In this document: positions 1 through 8,400 of the stretch, one piece after another
How the letters are laid out: each line of letters begins with the position of its first letter
Numbering within the stretch: position 1 is the stretch's first letter
DNA from: Ruminococcus flavefaciens
GTDB taxonomy: Bacteria; Bacillota; Clostridia; Oscillospirales; Ruminococcaceae
Reading direction: 5' to 3'
Length of the DNA: 54,428 bases
NCBI GenBank assembly: GCA_002373775.1
Contig: DFJW01000024.1
Location: forward strand, 1 to 54,428
Position numbers and translations under genes: made by a program
Notes under the pieces: generated by a model
What the model was told of the DNA's origin: nothing
Database searches by the model: none
What the model saw: the letters and a program-made list of their open reading frames with translations, nothing else

Positions 1-197
1 AGGCTTTCGAGAACCAGAAGGCTGGAAAGGGCTTCTCTATCGTAGAGGTGCTCTCAACTTGTCCTACCAACTGGGGACTCGCTCCTCTTGATGCTATCAA
101 GAGACTTCAGGACGAAATGATCCCGTACTATCCTCTCGGCGTTTACAAGGACGTAACAGAGGGAGTATTCGAGAATGTACAGGGAGGTAATGAATAA
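1..197 (+). CDS. korB: 2-oxoacid:ferredoxin oxidoreductase beta subunit, C-terminal part
   Basis: This is the 3' end of a gene cut by the window edge; the frame opens at base 3 and ends with TAA at 195-197. About 64 residues are visible. They carry the tail typical of the thiamine-diphosphate-binding beta subunit: VEVLSTCPTNWG, then YYPLGVYKD. The TAATG overlap with the next gene, a gamma subunit, supports the call and implies translational coupling. In the family, beta with alpha oxidatively decarboxylates a 2-oxoacid to an acyl-CoA and reduces ferredoxin in the cytoplasm. The PLGV(F/Y)KD ending fits the 2-oxoglutarate (Kor) type best, but a branched-chain (Vor) enzyme is not excluded without the rest of the operon. 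Confidence 0.85.
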   Translation, partial: AFENQKAGKGFSIVEVLSTCPTNWGLAPLDAIKRLQDEMIPYYPLGVYKDVTEGVFENVQGGNE

Positions 198-730
198 TGG
201 CAACAACTGAGATTCTTCTTGCCGGATTCGGCGGACAGGGCATCCTCTTTGCCGGAAAGATCCTCGCTTACTGCGGACTCATGGACTCCAAGGAGCTCTC
301 ATGGCTCCCTTCATACGGTCCCGAGATGCGCGGAGGTACATGTAACTGTTCAGTATGTATTTCCGATGAGCCCATCGGTTCACCTCTGGTGCTTACACCC
401 CACCTCCTCATCGCTATGAACCAGCCTTCATTCGACAAGTTCGTGAAGTCTGTACGTCCCGGCGGAAAGGTGTTCTTCGACAGCACTATGATCGAGCCTG
501 ACTGCGACAGAACAGATATCGAACTCTACGGTATCCCTTCACAGCAGATGGCTGACGACAACGGACTCAAGGGCGGTTCCAACATCATCCTCCTCGGAAA
601 GCTCCTCAAAGAGACAAATATCTGCTCTCTTGAGACAATGAAGAAGGCTATCGAGAAGGTAGTTCCGCCTAAGAAGGCTGCACTTATCCCCAATAACTTC
701 AAGGCTATCGAGCTCGGTATGAACGCATGA
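197..730 (+). CDS. korC: 2-oxoacid:ferredoxin oxidoreductase gamma subunit
   Basis: A 177-residue protein of the pyruvate/ketoisovalerate oxidoreductase gamma family, of normal length. The N-terminus has the glycine-rich GFGGQGILFAGK loop, followed by SYGPEMRGGTCNC, both family hallmarks. It is the smaller partner of the alpha/beta subunits in the cytoplasmic complex that makes acyl-CoA and reduced ferredoxin. The ATG overlaps the korB stop by one base, and an intrinsic terminator follows at once, so it is the last gene of its operon. Isoleucine codons are almost all ATC with no ATA, unlike most other genes here, which suggests high expression. Kor versus Vor substrate is not certain. Confidence 0.9.
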   Translation: MATTEILLAGFGGQGILFAGKILAYCGLMDSKELSWLPSYGPEMRGGTCNCSVCISDEPIGSPLVLTPHLLIAMNQPSFDKFVKSVRPGGKVFFDSTMIEPDCDRTDIELYGIPSQQMADDNGLKGGSNIILLGKLLKETNICSLETMKKAIEKVVPPKKAALIPNNFKAIELGMNA

Positions 731-734
731 TAAC

Positions 735-764
735 AGATCCCCTTCCGGAAACGGGAGGGGATCT
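735..764 (+). terminator. Intrinsic terminator of korBC
   Basis: Hairpin with arms GATCCCCTTCCG and CGGGAGGGGATC around a short loop, starting 5 bases after the korC stop and followed by TTTCTGCATTTTCT. It lies between two convergent genes and may also help end the lipoprotein transcript from the other side. Confidence 0.75.
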
Positions 765-786
765 TTCTGCATTTTCTGCCGGGATA

Positions 787-1164
787 TCAACGGGTGTTGC
801 CGTCGGTGAGCCAGCTTTTGGTGGTTGTTGTCAGGGACTTGTCGTCCTCTTCGTCAACTACACGGCTGCTGCGGCGCTTGTGACTGTCTTCGTCATCGTC
901 TTCATCACCGTCAAGCCCGTCGATGATGTCATCAGCCGCATCCGTTACCCCTTCAATGAGCTCGCCGCCGGCATCGCCGACACCGTCAATAGCGTCGTCA
1001 ACATGGTCTCCGGCATCGTTTCCGGATGTCCGGCTGTCAGCTTCGGAACGGTAAGTCTCACTTCTGCCGCCGTCTCCGTCAGGACCGGCGTCCTCCGAGC
1101 CGCAGGCTGTGAAACAGGTGCAAATGCTAAAAAATATGGAGCATATTGCTAAAAGCTTTTTCAT
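787..1164 (-). CDS. Small acidic lipoprotein of unknown function
   Basis: A 125-residue protein with a lipoprotein signal peptide: MKKLL, a hydrophobic stretch, then lipobox FTAC with the lipidated cysteine at residue 21. I chose the ATG at 1164 because AAAAGGA lies about 10 bases upstream; an in-frame ATG at 1173 sits directly against that ribosome site. The mature part is low-complexity and very acidic, with a Gly/Asp/Ala segment (DDAIDGVGDAGGEL...) followed by a run of Asp and Glu and a basic patch HKRRSSR. It would be anchored to the outer membrane face. No domain is recognised. It is convergent with korC and monocistronic. Confidence 0.65.
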   Translation of the reverse strand: MKKLLAICSIFFSICTCFTACGSEDAGPDGDGGRSETYRSEADSRTSGNDAGDHVDDAIDGVGDAGGELIEGVTDAADDIIDGLDGDEDDDEDSHKRRSSRVVDEEDDKSLTTTTKSWLTDGNTR

Positions 1165-1202
1165 ACAAATCATATCCTTTTCAAAAGATCATTGTGAATT
1201 GT

Positions 1203-1490
1203 TTTTCCACAACGTATTTTTATTGTTTACTCATTTTCCCCGTTTATCCACATAGTTTTCAACTTTGTCAACCTGTAAAATTCTGTATATACCGTTGTTC
1301 TCCACTCTTTCCACAGACTTTTCAACATAGCACCGTTCATCTCCACACCCGTTTCAACAGCATGTGGAAAACTTATCCACATGCAGGTGGAAAAAAACTT
1401 GTCAAATTTAGGATAATATTGCACATCCACTGGGGAATCTGTTGAGAGCCGCAGAATTCACGGATATACCGCGCTCTCCCCTGTGGAAAC
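1203..1490. other. Cluster of DnaA-box-like sequences (candidate origin or DnaA-binding locus)
   Basis: The 477-base gap between the lipoprotein and the pilus adhesin holds at least six DnaA-box-like 9-mers in 290 bases. Perfect TTATCCACA lies at 1244-1252 and 1373-1381. TTTTCCACA lies at 1203-1211 and, on the minus strand, at 1363-1371. CTTTCCACA lies at 1307-1315 and GTTTCCACA (minus) at 1482-1490. Weaker relatives such as TTTTCAACA are interspersed. AT-rich stretches lie at 1210-1240 and 1395-1425. This is the composition expected of oriC or a DnaA-titration or reactivation site. No dnaA or dnaN is visible in the window, so which kind of site it is remains inference. The remainder of the gap (1491-1609) shows nothing clear. 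Confidence 0.5.
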
Positions 1491-1609
1491 TCTGATATCC
1501 CCTGCCTCAGCCTTGAAAGTTCTCCGGGTTTTTTGTGGCGGAAACCTTTCTGATGTAAGATGTCCTTAACGAAGAAAGGTGAAAATCAAATTGAATAGGA
1601 CAAGACAAA

Positions 1610-1636
1610 TGAGCGCCACTTTTCAGTAGCGCTCAT
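1610..1636 (-). terminator. Terminator of the pilus operon
   Basis: Hairpin with arms GAGCGCCACT and AGTAGCGCTC (one mismatch) just beyond the adhesin stop. The following minus-strand tract (TTTGTCTTGT) is only moderately T-rich, so termination strength is uncertain. Confidence 0.6.
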
Positions 1637-1650
1637 TCTGCTCATTTTAT

Positions 1651-4600
1651 TTAATTATTATTCGTCCGCTTCCTTTTTCGTTTTGAATAAAGGATAAGAC
1701 CAATAGGCATCATGGGCATTACGAATAGCAGAAGTGCTTTGCAAAGCGTGCCCGGTATACCGGTCGGCAGTACACCGTTTCTGGTATTCGTGACGATGAG
1801 CTCAGAAGCCTCAGAGAACGTAAATGAAATGGAATTGATGTTTCCCTGGTCCGTTCCGTCCAGCTTCATACTTGTGGTATAATCTTCATTCGTTTCCGTG
1901 ATGGTCACATCACATTCCAAAGGCAGGATAAATACAGCTGTGTCATCGTGTGCAAGGGTGAACGTGTCACCTGACCGGATGCTTTCCTGCGTTACATCAT
2001 TCAATGTCCACATAAAGTATTCATCAGCAGCATTTTCGACTTCGATCGTGAATTCAAAACGCTTTGATTTGTCACCGAGTACGCCTTCAACCTTTTTCAT
2101 GACGGTGAGGTCGGCAACTTGTGCATCCTTACGGGTGTTGCCTGCTTTGATCCGGACGATCACTCTGCCGTCCTGAGATGTATCACTGAAAAGTGAAACG
2201 CCGCGTGGTGCATTTATGAGTTCTACTTCTCCAAGTTCCGAGATGTTGAATTCGATCGCATCAACAAACCGTTCATATCCGTTCGGCGCACGTTTTTCTC
2301 TCAGGAAGTATCTGCCTGACGGCAATGATTCATTTATTTTCGGGATCACGCCGTCCGCCCCTGAAACAAGCGCTTCATAGCCGCTGATCGGATAATAGTT
2401 TTGCAGGTAGCTTCCGTCAGGCTGTTTTGTTCCGCGGTACAGATCGAATTCAGCCCGTGCCAGCGGCTCATTCGAGCCTGCTGTATACTTTATCATGTTG
2501 AGCGACAGCTTCTTGTTATAGACTATGATGTCGCCGGTCAGTTCATCCGAACTGATGTCCTTATGATTTACCCAGCCGTCATTTTCGGGATTCAGGATCC
2601 TTATATGATCGCTTCCTTCATCTTCCTCAATATAGAATCTGATCGGAGTGTCGGTACCTACCCATGTTACGGGAGCACCGGTCTGAGTAAGTGTATAAAT
2701 GTTGTTTTCGCCTTTTTCGTAGTCATACAGAACAGCGACAAGACCGTTCTCATCTGAGGTAAATTCGCCGAAATCTACCTCATCATCGTTCAGTTTCAGC
2801 GTAAATGTTCCGTTCGGCAGAGCTGTTTTGAAATCTCTGTCAACAGCAGTTCCGTTCCACTCACTCAGTCGGATGCGGACGCCCTTTGTAACAGGTGTAT
2901 TTGTGACTGTATCCGTCCGGATATTCTGTAAACCTGAGTTGACAACAGAAGAGCTGATTGTGCCCTCATTGTAGCTCACAGAATAATCCTTGTCAATCAT
3001 CTGATCGCTGCCGTTTTTCCGTACACCGATCGTAACAGTATCCGGAGTGCCTTCTATGACCGGAATCACTGTTCCGGAGTAGCTTGTGACATTTCCATTG
3101 GCATCTACGACCGGATCACTGACAGGCTTTACTTCACGGACAACATAATCAGAAATGCTGCCGGACGACGCATTCATAAACCATTTCACAGAAGCAGCAG
3201 GTGCTTTAAGCTGCTTGAGCGTTCCGTTCACAAGAGTTTCTGTGCCGCCGTTTTTATTGTAAAGCGCAAAATATGCCGGCTCATGTGAATCAGCTGAATA
3301 CCTGTCTGCCCATATCTTTTCAGCGGAAATTCCAAAACCTCGCTGATTCTTTACATACATCATCGCAGTATTGGTATTTGCCCTTATAATACCTGTATTC
3401 GGAGGTTCTGACGGACTTGAAATGTAAGTGCCGCCGACTCTTTCGTATCCGATGAGATCATATCCCAGCGGCATTTCGGAGAATTTCTCTTCGACCTTGA
3501 ATTTTGTGCCGATGGGCAGATCAATGATCTGAACCGTATACCATGCGGGTATCTTGGAGATAGAGCCGTTGGGCGAGGTGAAGAAAGTGATATTTTCGAG
3601 CTGTGTCTGTGTCAGCCCATCAACGCTGGAATACTCTGTTTCAACAAATCCGGAATTTGCAGACCAGCTGCAATATTTGCCGGAAGGTGAGATCACACGA
3701 TACCGGTGCATATTCGCGTATGCAAGATCTGCCAGATCGGCAGACTCTGCACCGAGATACAAACGGAAGTCGAAGGTAGTCAGATCATTATGGATCTCCT
3801 GATTGTTTTCGTCGTAGAGCTTTTTGGTGAATGACAGATCGCGGATCGCGTCGTTGCCGACATGGTTGTCATAGGTTACCGCAGGACGGTTGAGCACCTT
3901 GGCTGCTCCACAGTTGTAGTCATTACGGTCAGTTCCGGCTGCCGTACCGGCAACAGGCTCGCCGTTTACCTTCACCACATCGTATACGTTCTCGTCCAGT
4001 CCGCATTCGACGATATAGTAATCAACGATATTTTCAGGAAAATCAATGAAAACGCTCTCGCCGGCACTGAGGAAAAATACATTATCATACTCTTTACTTC
4101 CGCCGGGTGGTGTGTAGCTTTGCTTGTAACTAACCGGTTTCTGTGATTTGTCATAGTAGACACCGACATTATCGGTCTCACTACTGTCTAACGGGTTCAA
4201 AGGTTTGTAGCTGTCACTTGAAGGCAGCTTATACCAGATCTGGAACGGATATTCCACAAGCTCATAGTCCAGATCGAGATTCGCGCTGTCTGTTGAAACT
4301 TCTTTGGTCAGCCGCACCTGTCCGGGTTTTACAGCAGCAAGGTTGAATTTCATGTGCAGATTGGATGCACCTGCACCTCGCTCCATGTAAAATATTTTCA
4401 TTTTGTGGTTGGAGTAATCCTTAAAGATATTCTCCTGCACACCGTTTTTGTCATATCCGAAATACTTGTCAAGATAAACCTGAACCTGCGCATTGGTAGC
4501 GTCGGGATTCTTTGCACGGTAAGATTCTTCAAACAGTGCTTTCAGGTTCGTAGTTTTTATAGTCGTATAATTGTTTCCGTTTCTGCCGCGCAGCAGGACT

Positions 4601-6978
4601 TCGCCTGTCTTGAAGTTGACAGAGCCGCTCAAGGCATTGTGGATACCGCCCAGGTCGATCACAAGGACATCATCAATGTACAGCCAGAAATCATCATCGC
4701 CTGTGAACTCAAAGATCATATCGTGTCCCCAGGTATCCTGACCGCTGACCGTCTGTGTGAAGCCTGCTTCCAGCTCCATACCGAAGAAATAATCGGCATT
4801 TCCGTTTTCTCCATTCAAAGAATTCTGTTTGTAGGGAATGGAGTACAGTGGTTTACTGCGCCTCGGGTCATCGTATGGAAGAGAAATGCCAAGTGCATCG
4901 GTTAGGTTCTTAATCTCTGAAAGTCTGCTCGGATCGAGATCATTATAAGGAAGAAACTGTCCGTGCTGTAGGGTTTCTCTGTTTCCTGCTTCCACTGTAG
5001 CGACCTGATCGTAGACCTTGAATTTATGCGTTGTGGGATCAAGGTACGCATAGTTGTTTGTGCAGTCGTATTCAAAATAGCCTGATTCATTGTAGGTGTT
5101 TTTCAGGAAGAGGTTGTTTACCTCATAGGCACCGTCAAACAGCCTTGAAAGGGAAATGGGATTTTCTGCTGTACTGCTGCTGTTTCCCTTCTCAGTCACA
5201 CGCGGATAGCCGGTAACCGGATCAAGCCACGGTTCCAGTATGCCGGATATGGGATTCGGACCGGCGATATAGGAATCCTCTGTGATCACATCATACTGAT
5301 CCTGACTTCGTGGATTCCCCCCAATTAATTTGCCGTTACCGTAATCAATCATCTTCATCGAAATGCCGAAATCGTTATTGTTGATTGTATCAACTGTCGT
5401 CAGTTCACTGACCGGCGGCTCGATCACGGCAAAATAGAAGTCGTTCGCTCTGGATTTCGGCGCAGATACGATATGATCTCCGTCGACTTTCAGTCCTGCA
5501 TACTGATAGTAGGTATTATCCCATGCAAGGATCGTGGAGTAGTAGCCTTTATTTTTTCTTCCGTTCAGATTGATACCGATCGTCTGAGGAGAAATTATCT
5601 GCCCGTCCACGATCTGGGGAGCAAGGTAATTACCTGAATAGGTGTTTTGCAGTTCATAATAATAGTTTGGTGAGCCGTCGGCATTCTTATATTCTGTGAA
5701 CTCCCAGAACACTGTGCCTATCTTGAGTCCGTGCCATTCGAGATTCTCGCCGATCTCATAAGCAGGGATCAGATTTCCTTGGTAGTCAACGATGTAGAAC
5801 TTATATGCTTTTTCTGCATTGTCCCATACACGGGTGTATACAACGACCTGCTGTCCGTCCTGAATTTCGCTGACGCTGATCTTCTTTGCGATATTTGTCA
5901 CAAAGTCATCGTCCTTGATGACGGATAACTGCGCAAGGCTCAGCCATTCATTGATTCCGTTTCCGGCGGTGTAGCCTTGAAAACCGTTCGCTATATTACG
6001 GCTCTTTAAGTTAACGGCCATACCGGCACTGTTCTTGATCTGGATCATTCCCGAATAATTGCCGCTGCCCTGCACAACAGTAAGCTCACAGTCACTATCG
6101 GGCGTATCAGCAAGCGTAACGGAAGCTCCGTTGCTTTTGCCGCTGATCCTGAGATACTTATAGCTGCCGTCAATTTTGGTCGTGATATAGTATTTGCTGC
6201 CGCTGATATTCTCAAACGACCAGAGCGTCAGGTCAGTGTCCGGTGTCTGATAGATATTAGTACCGTTGACAAAGGGATTATTCCTGATCGTTGCCTCTAC
6301 CGCCATACGTCTGTTGGGATAACCTGGGCAATCATCTGCCATGAGCGCAGCTGGCTTATCGAGCTTTGTCATGATGAGTGCAAAGGATTTTCCGTCCAGA
6401 TCAGCAGGATCGTCTGCTGTGACGGGCGGCGGTGCTGCTACGATCTCATAGACTGAAAACGCAGTCGCTTCAAAGCTGATGGTGTTGTCCGTGACTGAAA
6501 ACTCCGTGATGCGTTCACGGGTGCCGTCGTCTGCAATGTGCCATAGCTCTATGTAAACGGAATCAGAGATCACAGGATCGCAGATCTCAACGCGGATCGG
6601 GTTTGCTTCACCCGGCTGATACTCCTGTTCGCCGCTGCTGATCGTGATGTCGTAGGCGGAAACGCCCTCGTGGAATTCAGAAACATCAACTGCTTCTGCG
6701 GTAGCGCCCTCAGGCATCAGTCCGTTCAGCGTGATGATCTGTTCTGCATCTTCGCCGTTGGGATATAGTGCGATACTCTGCTCTGTCAGCGTTTCCTCCG
6801 GTTCTGACGGAGGCGTTTCACTGATCTCGGGAGAAGTCTCTGTAACATACTCTGATGTTCCGGCAGCAGGATCTGTCTCAGTTTCGTCACTGGCGGAGGA
6901 AAAACAAGCAGCCACCGATGAGAACACCATTGTGAAAGCACAGGCAATGCTTGCTATTCTTTTCTTTATTTTATTCAT
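1651..6978 (-). CDS. Pilus tip adhesin, sortase-anchored, with fibro-slime and Cna-B-like domains
   Basis: A 1775-residue surface protein. It has a signal peptide (KIKKRIASIACAFTMVFSS), then a Glu/Thr/Pro-rich stretch. A fibro-slime/PA14-like domain lies near residues 745-790 (FTGDDDFWLYIDDVLVIDLG). Several Cna-B/SpaA-like beta domains follow. The C-terminus is LPTGIPGT, a hydrophobic segment, then KRKRKR. The (L/I)PTGI sorting motif matches the backbone pilin of the same locus. I chose the ATG at 6978 because AGGAGG lies 9 bases upstream; the upstream GTG and ATG overlap that site. The start overlaps the minor-pilin stop by 8 bases, so translation is coupled. The family role is adhesion at the pilus tip; the ligand is unknown. 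It is unusually large for such proteins and is the last gene of the operon. Confidence 0.85.
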   Translation of the reverse strand: MNKIKKRIASIACAFTMVFSSVAACFSSASDETETDPAAGTSEYVTETSPEISETPPSEPEETLTEQSIALYPNGEDAEQIITLNGLMPEGATAEAVDVSEFHEGVSAYDITISSGEQEYQPGEANPIRVEICDPVISDSVYIELWHIADDGTRERITEFSVTDNTISFEATAFSVYEIVAAPPPVTADDPADLDGKSFALIMTKLDKPAALMADDCPGYPNRRMAVEATIRNNPFVNGTNIYQTPDTDLTLWSFENISGSKYYITTKIDGSYKYLRISGKSNGASVTLADTPDSDCELTVVQGSGNYSGMIQIKNSAGMAVNLKSRNIANGFQGYTAGNGINEWLSLAQLSVIKDDDFVTNIAKKISVSEIQDGQQVVVYTRVWDNAEKAYKFYIVDYQGNLIPAYEIGENLEWHGLKIGTVFWEFTEYKNADGSPNYYYELQNTYSGNYLAPQIVDGQIISPQTIGINLNGRKNKGYYSTILAWDNTYYQYAGLKVDGDHIVSAPKSRANDFYFAVIEPPVSELTTVDTINNNDFGISMKMIDYGNGKLIGGNPRSQDQYDVITEDSYIAGPNPISGILEPWLDPVTGYPRVTEKGNSSSTAENPISLSRLFDGAYEVNNLFLKNTYNESGYFEYDCTNNYAYLDPTTHKFKVYDQVATVEAGNRETLQHGQFLPYNDLDPSRLSEIKNLTDALGISLPYDDPRRSKPLYSIPYKQNSLNGENGNADYFFGMELEAGFTQTVSGQDTWGHDMIFEFTGDDDFWLYIDDVLVIDLGGIHNALSGSVNFKTGEVLLRGRNGNNYTTIKTTNLKALFEESYRAKNPDATNAQVQVYLDKYFGYDKNGVQENIFKDYSNHKMKIFYMERGAGASNLHMKFNLAAVKPGQVRLTKEVSTDSANLDLDYELVEYPFQIWYKLPSSDSYKPLNPLDSSETDNVGVYYDKSQKPVSYKQSYTPPGGSKEYDNVFFLSAGESVFIDFPENIVDYYIVECGLDENVYDVVKVNGEPVAGTAAGTDRNDYNCGAAKVLNRPAVTYDNHVGNDAIRDLSFTKKLYDENNQEIHNDLTTFDFRLYLGAESADLADLAYANMHRYRVISPSGKYCSWSANSGFVETEYSSVDGLTQTQLENITFFTSPNGSISKIPAWYTVQIIDLPIGTKFKVEEKFSEMPLGYDLIGYERVGGTYISSPSEPPNTGIIRANTNTAMMYVKNQRGFGISAEKIWADRYSADSHEPAYFALYNKNGGTETLVNGTLKQLKAPAASVKWFMNASSGSISDYVVREVKPVSDPVVDANGNVTSYSGTVIPVIEGTPDTVTIGVRKNGSDQMIDKDYSVSYNEGTISSSVVNSGLQNIRTDTVTNTPVTKGVRIRLSEWNGTAVDRDFKTALPNGTFTLKLNDDEVDFGEFTSDENGLVAVLYDYEKGENNIYTLTQTGAPVTWVGTDTPIRFYIEEDEGSDHIRILNPENDGWVNHKDISSDELTGDIIVYNKKLSLNMIKYTAGSNEPLARAEFDLYRGTKQPDGSYLQNYYPISGYEALVSGADGVIPKINESLPSGRYFLREKRAPNGYERFVDAIEFNISELGEVELINAPRGVSLFSDTSQDGRVIVRIKAGNTRKDAQVADLTVMKKVEGVLGDKSKRFEFTIEVENAADEYFMWTLNDVTQESIRSGDTFTLAHDDTAVFILPLECDVTITETNEDYTTSMKLDGTDQGNINSISFTFSEASELIVTNTRNGVLPTGIPGTLCKALLLFVMPMMPIGLILYSKRKRKRTNNN

Positions 6979-7669
6979 TCTTCTCATCCTCCTCACTTTG
7001 ATCTCTCTTGAAAAGGAATGCGAAGATCGCTGTCATTGCTGAGATCAGCATGACGAGCCTGATAGCATGAGCCGGAAAGCTGTCTCCGGTCAGTATACTA
7101 TTTATAATATCTGTCTTATGTTCCATTGTCGTTTCAGCTGTTGTTACTTCAGTAACAACAGTTGTGTGTGCAGCAGTCGTTGTTTCCGTTGCAGCGGTTG
7201 TGGTCTCGGTCTCAGAAAGGACAATATCCTGAAAGGAAATACTTTCGGTCTTGCTGTCCGTTCCCGCTCTGCAAGCTGTTATCGTACAGTGCAGACCGCC
7301 GTTCTCATTGTTTTCCGTGAACACGGTGATGTTGTATCTGCTGCTGTCATATTGTATGTTTGCATCATTTCCGGCAACCTCGTATATGCTGTAATAATAG
7401 GTTCCCGGCTCAGTGAGTTCTATTTCAAAAGCTCCGGCGCTGTCCTCAGCGATTGTCAGAATATCGCTGACAGGCGTCGGGAAACTTTCGTTTTCTGATT
7501 CAATTTTTAATTTATAGGTATGCTTATTGTTTCCGTAGACTTCCAGACAGTCCACTGGAATGCTTACTCTGATCGTTTCGTAAGCGAAAACACTTTGTGT
7601 TCCTGGTAAAAACGCAAAAAGGGAGAGCAAGCATACCATAGCCGTAATAAAAAACTTTCTGAGCTTCAT
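6971..7669 (-). CDS. Minor (basal) pilin, sortase-anchored
   Basis: A 232-residue secreted protein: signal peptide (MKLRKFFITAMVCLLSLFAF...), one pilin isopeptide-linkage beta domain of the Spy0128/FctA type at about residues 35-150 (ELTEPGTYYYSIYEV is characteristic), then a Thr-rich linker (ETTTAATETTTAAHTT). It ends with ILTGDSFP, a hydrophobic helix and a charged KRDQSEEDEKNE tail. Such short pilins with a Thr/Pro-rich wall-spanning stretch usually sit at the pilus base and attach the fibre to peptidoglycan. The TGDSxP signal differs from the xPTGI signal of the other two pilins, so it may be read by another sortase outside the window. It lies between sortase and adhesin genes. Confidence 0.8.
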   Translation of the reverse strand: MKLRKFFITAMVCLLSLFAFLPGTQSVFAYETIRVSIPVDCLEVYGNNKHTYKLKIESENESFPTPVSDILTIAEDSAGAFEIELTEPGTYYYSIYEVAGNDANIQYDSSRYNITVFTENNENGGLHCTITACRAGTDSKTESISFQDIVLSETETTTAATETTTAAHTTVVTEVTTAETTMEHKTDIINSILTGDSFPAHAIRLVMLISAMTAIFAFLFKRDQSEEDEKNE

Positions 7670-7689
7670 ACGCTTACCACCCTTCCTTC

Positions 7690-8397
7690 TTAGTTTTCAT
7701 TGTCTTGGATATAGCAGAACACCACCACTCTTGCGACTGAATTTGCATCAGCACAGGTGGAAAGGGCAAGGATACGGCTGTCATCCTCATGTAACAGCAC
7801 AGCGGCGTTATCATGGATATACTGCCGTATCTGCTCCTGCTTCATATCAAAAACGATCTTTTCTTTTGCGCTCACCTTCATTGAGGCGAAGCATTCAAGG
7901 TCATATACTTTCTCAGCATTCCTTCCAACCATGAGTGTTCCTGCGGAGTGCTGCTTTAAATATGATTCATTCAGAAAGTCATCAAGTGCGCCGAACATTT
8001 TACCGTAGTCCATATGATGACCGTAAATGACAGAGTATTCGTCCGAAAAATCGGAAGAAGACCTGCTGTCAAGAAAAATGCTGCCGGTCAGGCTGTAGTT
8101 CCCGAACGGATCCGTATTCAGGTAAAAATTGTTATCTTTTCCCTGCATGACAGGATAATCAATATTGGTTCCGTCTATGGTAAGCCAGCCTACCATATCA
8201 TTGGTGATCGGCGAATCGGCTGTGGCGGCGGGATTATTCGGATCGGGCTTGTATCTGAGAATGCTCTTATCAAGCGTATGGCTGAATATATAATAGTTGT
8301 CATACACCTGCCAGAGACCGATCAGCATCACAAGCCCGAACACAGCGATCATAAACCAGCCGTACAGTTCATTCAGCCGTTTCCAGAATTTCAGCAA
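7690..8397 (-). CDS. srtB: Class B sortase (pilus polymerase)
   Basis: A 235-residue membrane-anchored transpeptidase. The N-terminus is a short cytoplasmic piece and one membrane helix (about 14-31); the catalytic domain follows. Catalytic signatures are present: YGHHMDYGKMF (His about 127/128), LALSTC with Cys215, and ARVVVF with Arg223, the order and spacing of class B enzymes. It starts with TTG at 8397; AGGAAG inside the 3' end of the pilin gene serves as ribosome site, and only 3 bases separate the genes. In pilus loci with FctA-like pilins a class B sortase joins pilin subunits, so it should recognise the (I/L)PTGI signals of its neighbours. Whether it also anchors to the wall is unknown. 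Confidence 0.9.
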   Translation of the reverse strand: MLKFWKRLNELYGWFMIAVFGLVMLIGLWQVYDNYYIFSHTLDKSILRYKPDPNNPAATADSPITNDMVGWLTIDGTNIDYPVMQGKDNNFYLNTDPFGNYSLTGSIFLDSRSSSDFSDEYSVIYGHHMDYGKMFGALDDFLNESYLKQHSAGTLMVGRNAEKVYDLECFASMKVSAKEKIVFDMKQEQIRQYIHDNAAVLLHEDDSRILALSTCADANSVARVVVFCYIQDNEN

Positions 8398-8400
8398 GGT

